DNA of 64,000 nucleotides from assembly GCA_035503715.1 (NCBI GenBank), contig DATJTE010000137.1:1-64000 (forward strand), read 5' to 3'. The stretch comes from OAS926 sp035503715 (GTDB taxonomy: Bacteria > Pseudomonadota > Alphaproteobacteria > Rhizobiales > Rhizobiaceae). This document shows, piece after piece, positions 62,159-64,000 of this stretch; the stretch's first letter is position 1, and every line of letters starts with the position of its first letter. The notes under the pieces were generated by a model. That model saw only the letters and a program-made list of their open reading frames with translations, had not been told where the DNA came from and did not search any database. Both the position numbers and the translations under genes were made by a program.

Positions 62159-62758
62159 ATGTCGACCGAAGCGCTGATCATCATCGACGTCCAGAACGAT
62201 TTTTGCCCCGGCGGCGCCCTCGCAGTGGCCGGCGGCGATGAGATCGTCCCGCTGATCAACCAGATGACGCTCGGCTTCGAACACGTCGTCCTCACCCAAG
62301 ATTGGCATCCGCACCACCATTCCAGCTTCGCGTCCAGCCATCCCGGAAAACAGCCGTTCGAAACGATCCAGATGTATTACGGCGACCAGACGCTGTGGCC
62401 GGACCATTGCATTCAGGGATCGGCCGGCGCTGCGTTCCATCCCGACCTCAGCAAGCTGAGGGCAGAGCTGATCATCCGGAAGGGATTTCGAACGGCCATC
62501 GATTCCTACTCAGCCTTCTTCGAGAATGACCGCACGACACCGACCGGCCTTGCCGGCTATCTCAAGGAGTGCGGGATCGACACGGTGACGCTGGTCGGAC
62601 TTGCGACGGACTACTGCGTGGCCTACTCAGCACTTGATGCGGTCGGCCACGGGTTCAAGACGATCGTCAGGATGGACGCCTGCCGCGCCATCGATCTCGG
62701 CGGTTCGCTGAAAATGATGACCGAACAAATGAAAAACGCCGGCGTGACGCTGGCCTGA
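62159..62758 (+). CDS. pncA: Nicotinamidase
   Basis: A 199-residue cysteine hydrolase converting nicotinamide to nicotinate and ammonia. The triad is Asp10 (IDVQNDF), Lys108 (IIRKGF) and Cys153 (ATDYCVAYSA). The metal site is in DWHPHHHSSF, and WPDHCIQGSAGAAFH is diagnostic. GGAGG before ATG 62159 sets the start. It lies head to head with the operon containing a hydroxylase and 6-hydroxynicotinate reductase-like protein, so its nicotinate could feed that route as well as NAD salvage. Confidence 0.95.
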   Translation: MSTEALIIIDVQNDFCPGGALAVAGGDEIVPLINQMTLGFEHVVLTQDWHPHHHSSFASSHPGKQPFETIQMYYGDQTLWPDHCIQGSAGAAFHPDLSKLRAELIIRKGFRTAIDSYSAFFENDRTTPTGLAGYLKECGIDTVTLVGLATDYCVAYSALDAVGHGFKTIVRMDACRAIDLGGSLKMMTEQMKNAGVTLA

Positions 62759-62775
62759 GACGTCTGCGGGGGAAG

Positions 62776-64000
62776 ATGCGATTGACGATATGCCGGACCG
62801 CCCTGCTGGCGGCCATGGTCCTCTGCACACCGGAAGCGGCCTTCGCGGCCGAAGGCTTGCCCGGCGGCTCGATGTCGCTGCTCTGGGCGTTGCCGTTCAT
62901 CGGACTGCTTCTGTCGATTGCGACCGGACCCCTGCTCTACCCGCACGTCTGGGAGCATCACTACGGCAAGATCACAGCAGGTTGGGCGGCCCTGGTCATC
63001 CTCCCCATGATCTTTGCCTATGGCGTCGGCGTTTCGCTCGAGGCGGTGCTTCACACACTGCTGCTCGAATATCTGTCCTTCATCATCCTGCTTTTCGCGC
63101 TTTTCACCATCGCCGGAGGCATCCTCGTCGTCGGCAACATCCACGGCATGCCGCTCACCAATGCCGGGCTGCTGCTGATCGGCGCGGTGCTCGCTTCGTT
63201 TGTCGGCACCACCGGCGCGTCGATGATCATGATCCGGCCGATGATCCGCGCCAACGATAACCGGCCGTTCAATGCGCATGTCATCGTCTTCTTCATCTTC
63301 CTCGTGTCGAACATCGGCGGCTCGCTCACGCCGCTCGGCGACCCGCCGCTCTTCGTCGGCTTCCTGCGCGGCGTCGAGTTCTTCTGGACGACCGCACATC
63401 TCTGGAAGGAAACGCTGGTCGTCACGGCTATCGTGATAGTCGCGTTCCTCGCACTGGATGGCTACCTGCATGTGCGCGAGGAAGGCCAGCCGAAGATCAA
63501 GGACCCGACACCCGATACGAAAGTGCGACTGCGCGGGCTGGTAAACCTGCCGCTGCTCGGCGGCGTGATCGGCGCGATCCTTCTTTCTGCGGCGTGGAAG
63601 CCTGGCGTAGCCTTCACCATCGTCGGCGTCGAACTCGAGTGGCAAAATCTCGTGCGCGACGCGATCATCCTCGCCCTCGCGCTCATCTCCCTGCGCGTCA
63701 CGCGGGCCGAGTATCGCAGCGCCAACGGCTTCTCCTGGGGGCCGATCAAGGAGGTCGCAAAACTCTTCGCCGGAATCTTCATCTGCATCGTGCCGGTGAT
63801 CGCGATCCTGCGCGCAGGCGCGGGCGGCGCGCTTGCTCCACTCGTGGCGCTGGTCACCGACTCCGCAGGTCAGCCGAACGAACTCGCCTATTTCTGGCTG
63901 ACGGGAATGCTCTCATCGTTCCTCGACAACGCGCCGACCTATCTGGTGTTCTTCGAACTCGCGGGGGGCGATCCCCAGACTCTGATGACGACGCTCGCCA
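62776..64000 (+). CDS. Sodium:proton antiporter (NhaD/CitMHS_2-like), partial
   Basis: The frame opens at ATG 62776 (GGGGGAAG upstream) and runs without a stop to the window end, 408 codons so far. A signal-like segment (LLAAMVLCTPEAAFA) is followed by many hydrophobic helices, e.g. LWALPFIGLLLSIATGP and LSFIILLFALFTIAGGI. The conserved phrases TTGASMIMIRPMIRAN, SNIGGSLTPLGDPPLF and SSFLDNAPTYLVFFELAGG mark the sodium:proton antiporter branch of the ion-transporter superfamily. It lies 17 bases after pncA and may be co-transcribed, but a functional link is not evident. Confidence 0.9.
   Translation, partial: MRLTICRTALLAAMVLCTPEAAFAAEGLPGGSMSLLWALPFIGLLLSIATGPLLYPHVWEHHYGKITAGWAALVILPMIFAYGVGVSLEAVLHTLLLEYLSFIILLFALFTIAGGILVVGNIHGMPLTNAGLLLIGAVLASFVGTTGASMIMIRPMIRANDNRPFNAHVIVFFIFLVSNIGGSLTPLGDPPLFVGFLRGVEFFWTTAHLWKETLVVTAIVIVAFLALDGYLHVREEGQPKIKDPTPDTKVRLRGLVNLPLLGGVIGAILLSAAWKPGVAFTIVGVELEWQNLVRDAIILALALISLRVTRAEYRSANGFSWGPIKEVAKLFAGIFICIVPVIAILRAGAGGALAPLVALVTDSAGQPNELAYFWLTGMLSSFLDNAPTYLVFFELAGGDPQTLMTTLA

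Noticed and set aside
62776..64000. Reading the last gene as a citrate transporter
   Set aside because: The SNIGGSLTPLGDPPLF and LDNAPTYLVFFELAGG segments fit the sodium:proton antiporter branch better, though the gene is cut by the window end.

Overview
The window is GC-rich chromosomal DNA, densely packed with metabolic operons and ABC transporters. It looks like an alphaproteobacterium of the Rhizobiales, near Mesorhizobium/Sinorhizobium. The pointers are the aglR-aglEFGAK order known from Sinorhizobium, many ABC importers, two-stem rhizobial-style intergenic repeats, and CTTGAC/CTATAT-like promoter words. I see no rRNA, tRNA, CRISPR array, transposase or prophage genes. Species cannot be fixed from sequence alone.

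Layout. 0.2-8.1 kb: alpha-glucoside uptake and hydrolysis operon (aglEFGAK, minus strand) with its divergent LacI-type regulator aglR and two AAAGCGCTTT operators. 8.1-10.9 kb: an ECF sigma factor, a membrane anti-sigma factor and an exported subtilisin-like protease in one overlapping operon, divergent from a large RTX-type secreted protein (11.1-14.5 kb) whose N-terminal half reads as seven propeller-like repeats. 14.5-16.6 kb: an exported amidohydrolase and a small conserved protein. 16.9-24.7 kb: three consecutive exported proteins of unknown function; the first two share a Cys-containing module, and the second and third end in Cys-rich repeats. 24.7-31.6 kb: an acetylpolyamine-amidohydrolase-like deacetylase, a cytosolic YtcJ-type amidohydrolase and a four-gene PotABCD-type importer preceded by a good sigma-54 promoter match. 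31.7-33.1 kb: rpe and gph.

33.1-43.3 kb: two divergent amino-sugar operons. The minus operon holds a BadF-type kinase, a GntR regulator, a SIS-domain deaminase and nagA. The plus operon holds murQ, a binding protein, two permeases, a Gfo/Idh/MocA dehydrogenase and an ATPase. Each promoter has a pair of ATTGGTAT-like half-sites 11 bp apart between its -35 and -10, so the GntR protein probably controls both sides. Together they suggest import and breakdown of GlcNAc/MurNAc-type sugars from peptidoglycan or chitin.

43.3-50.1 kb: a DMT exporter, a divergent FAH-family hydrolase and lactonase-like amidohydrolase (possibly uronate/fuconate-type sugar acids), then deoC with a tandem-domain ALDH16-type aldehyde dehydrogenase, and a single WYL-domain protein. 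50.2-62.0 kb: ferredoxin-NADP reductase, a hydantoinase/oxoprolinase A/B pair, and a six-gene overlapping operon (MarR, DUF1185, UPF0280, 6-hydroxynicotinate-reductase-like protein, fused Fe-S/molybdopterin hydroxylase, FAD subunit). That operon is divergent from pncA (nicotinamidase), and the set looks like a reductive pathway for nicotinate or a related N-heterocycle. The window ends inside a sodium:proton antiporter gene.

The best candidates for undescribed biology are the three-protein Cys-repeat cluster, the N-heterocycle operon with its two unknown-function families, and the sigma/anti-sigma/subtilase cassette in which the anti-sigma factor seems to carry a protease-propeptide-like domain.
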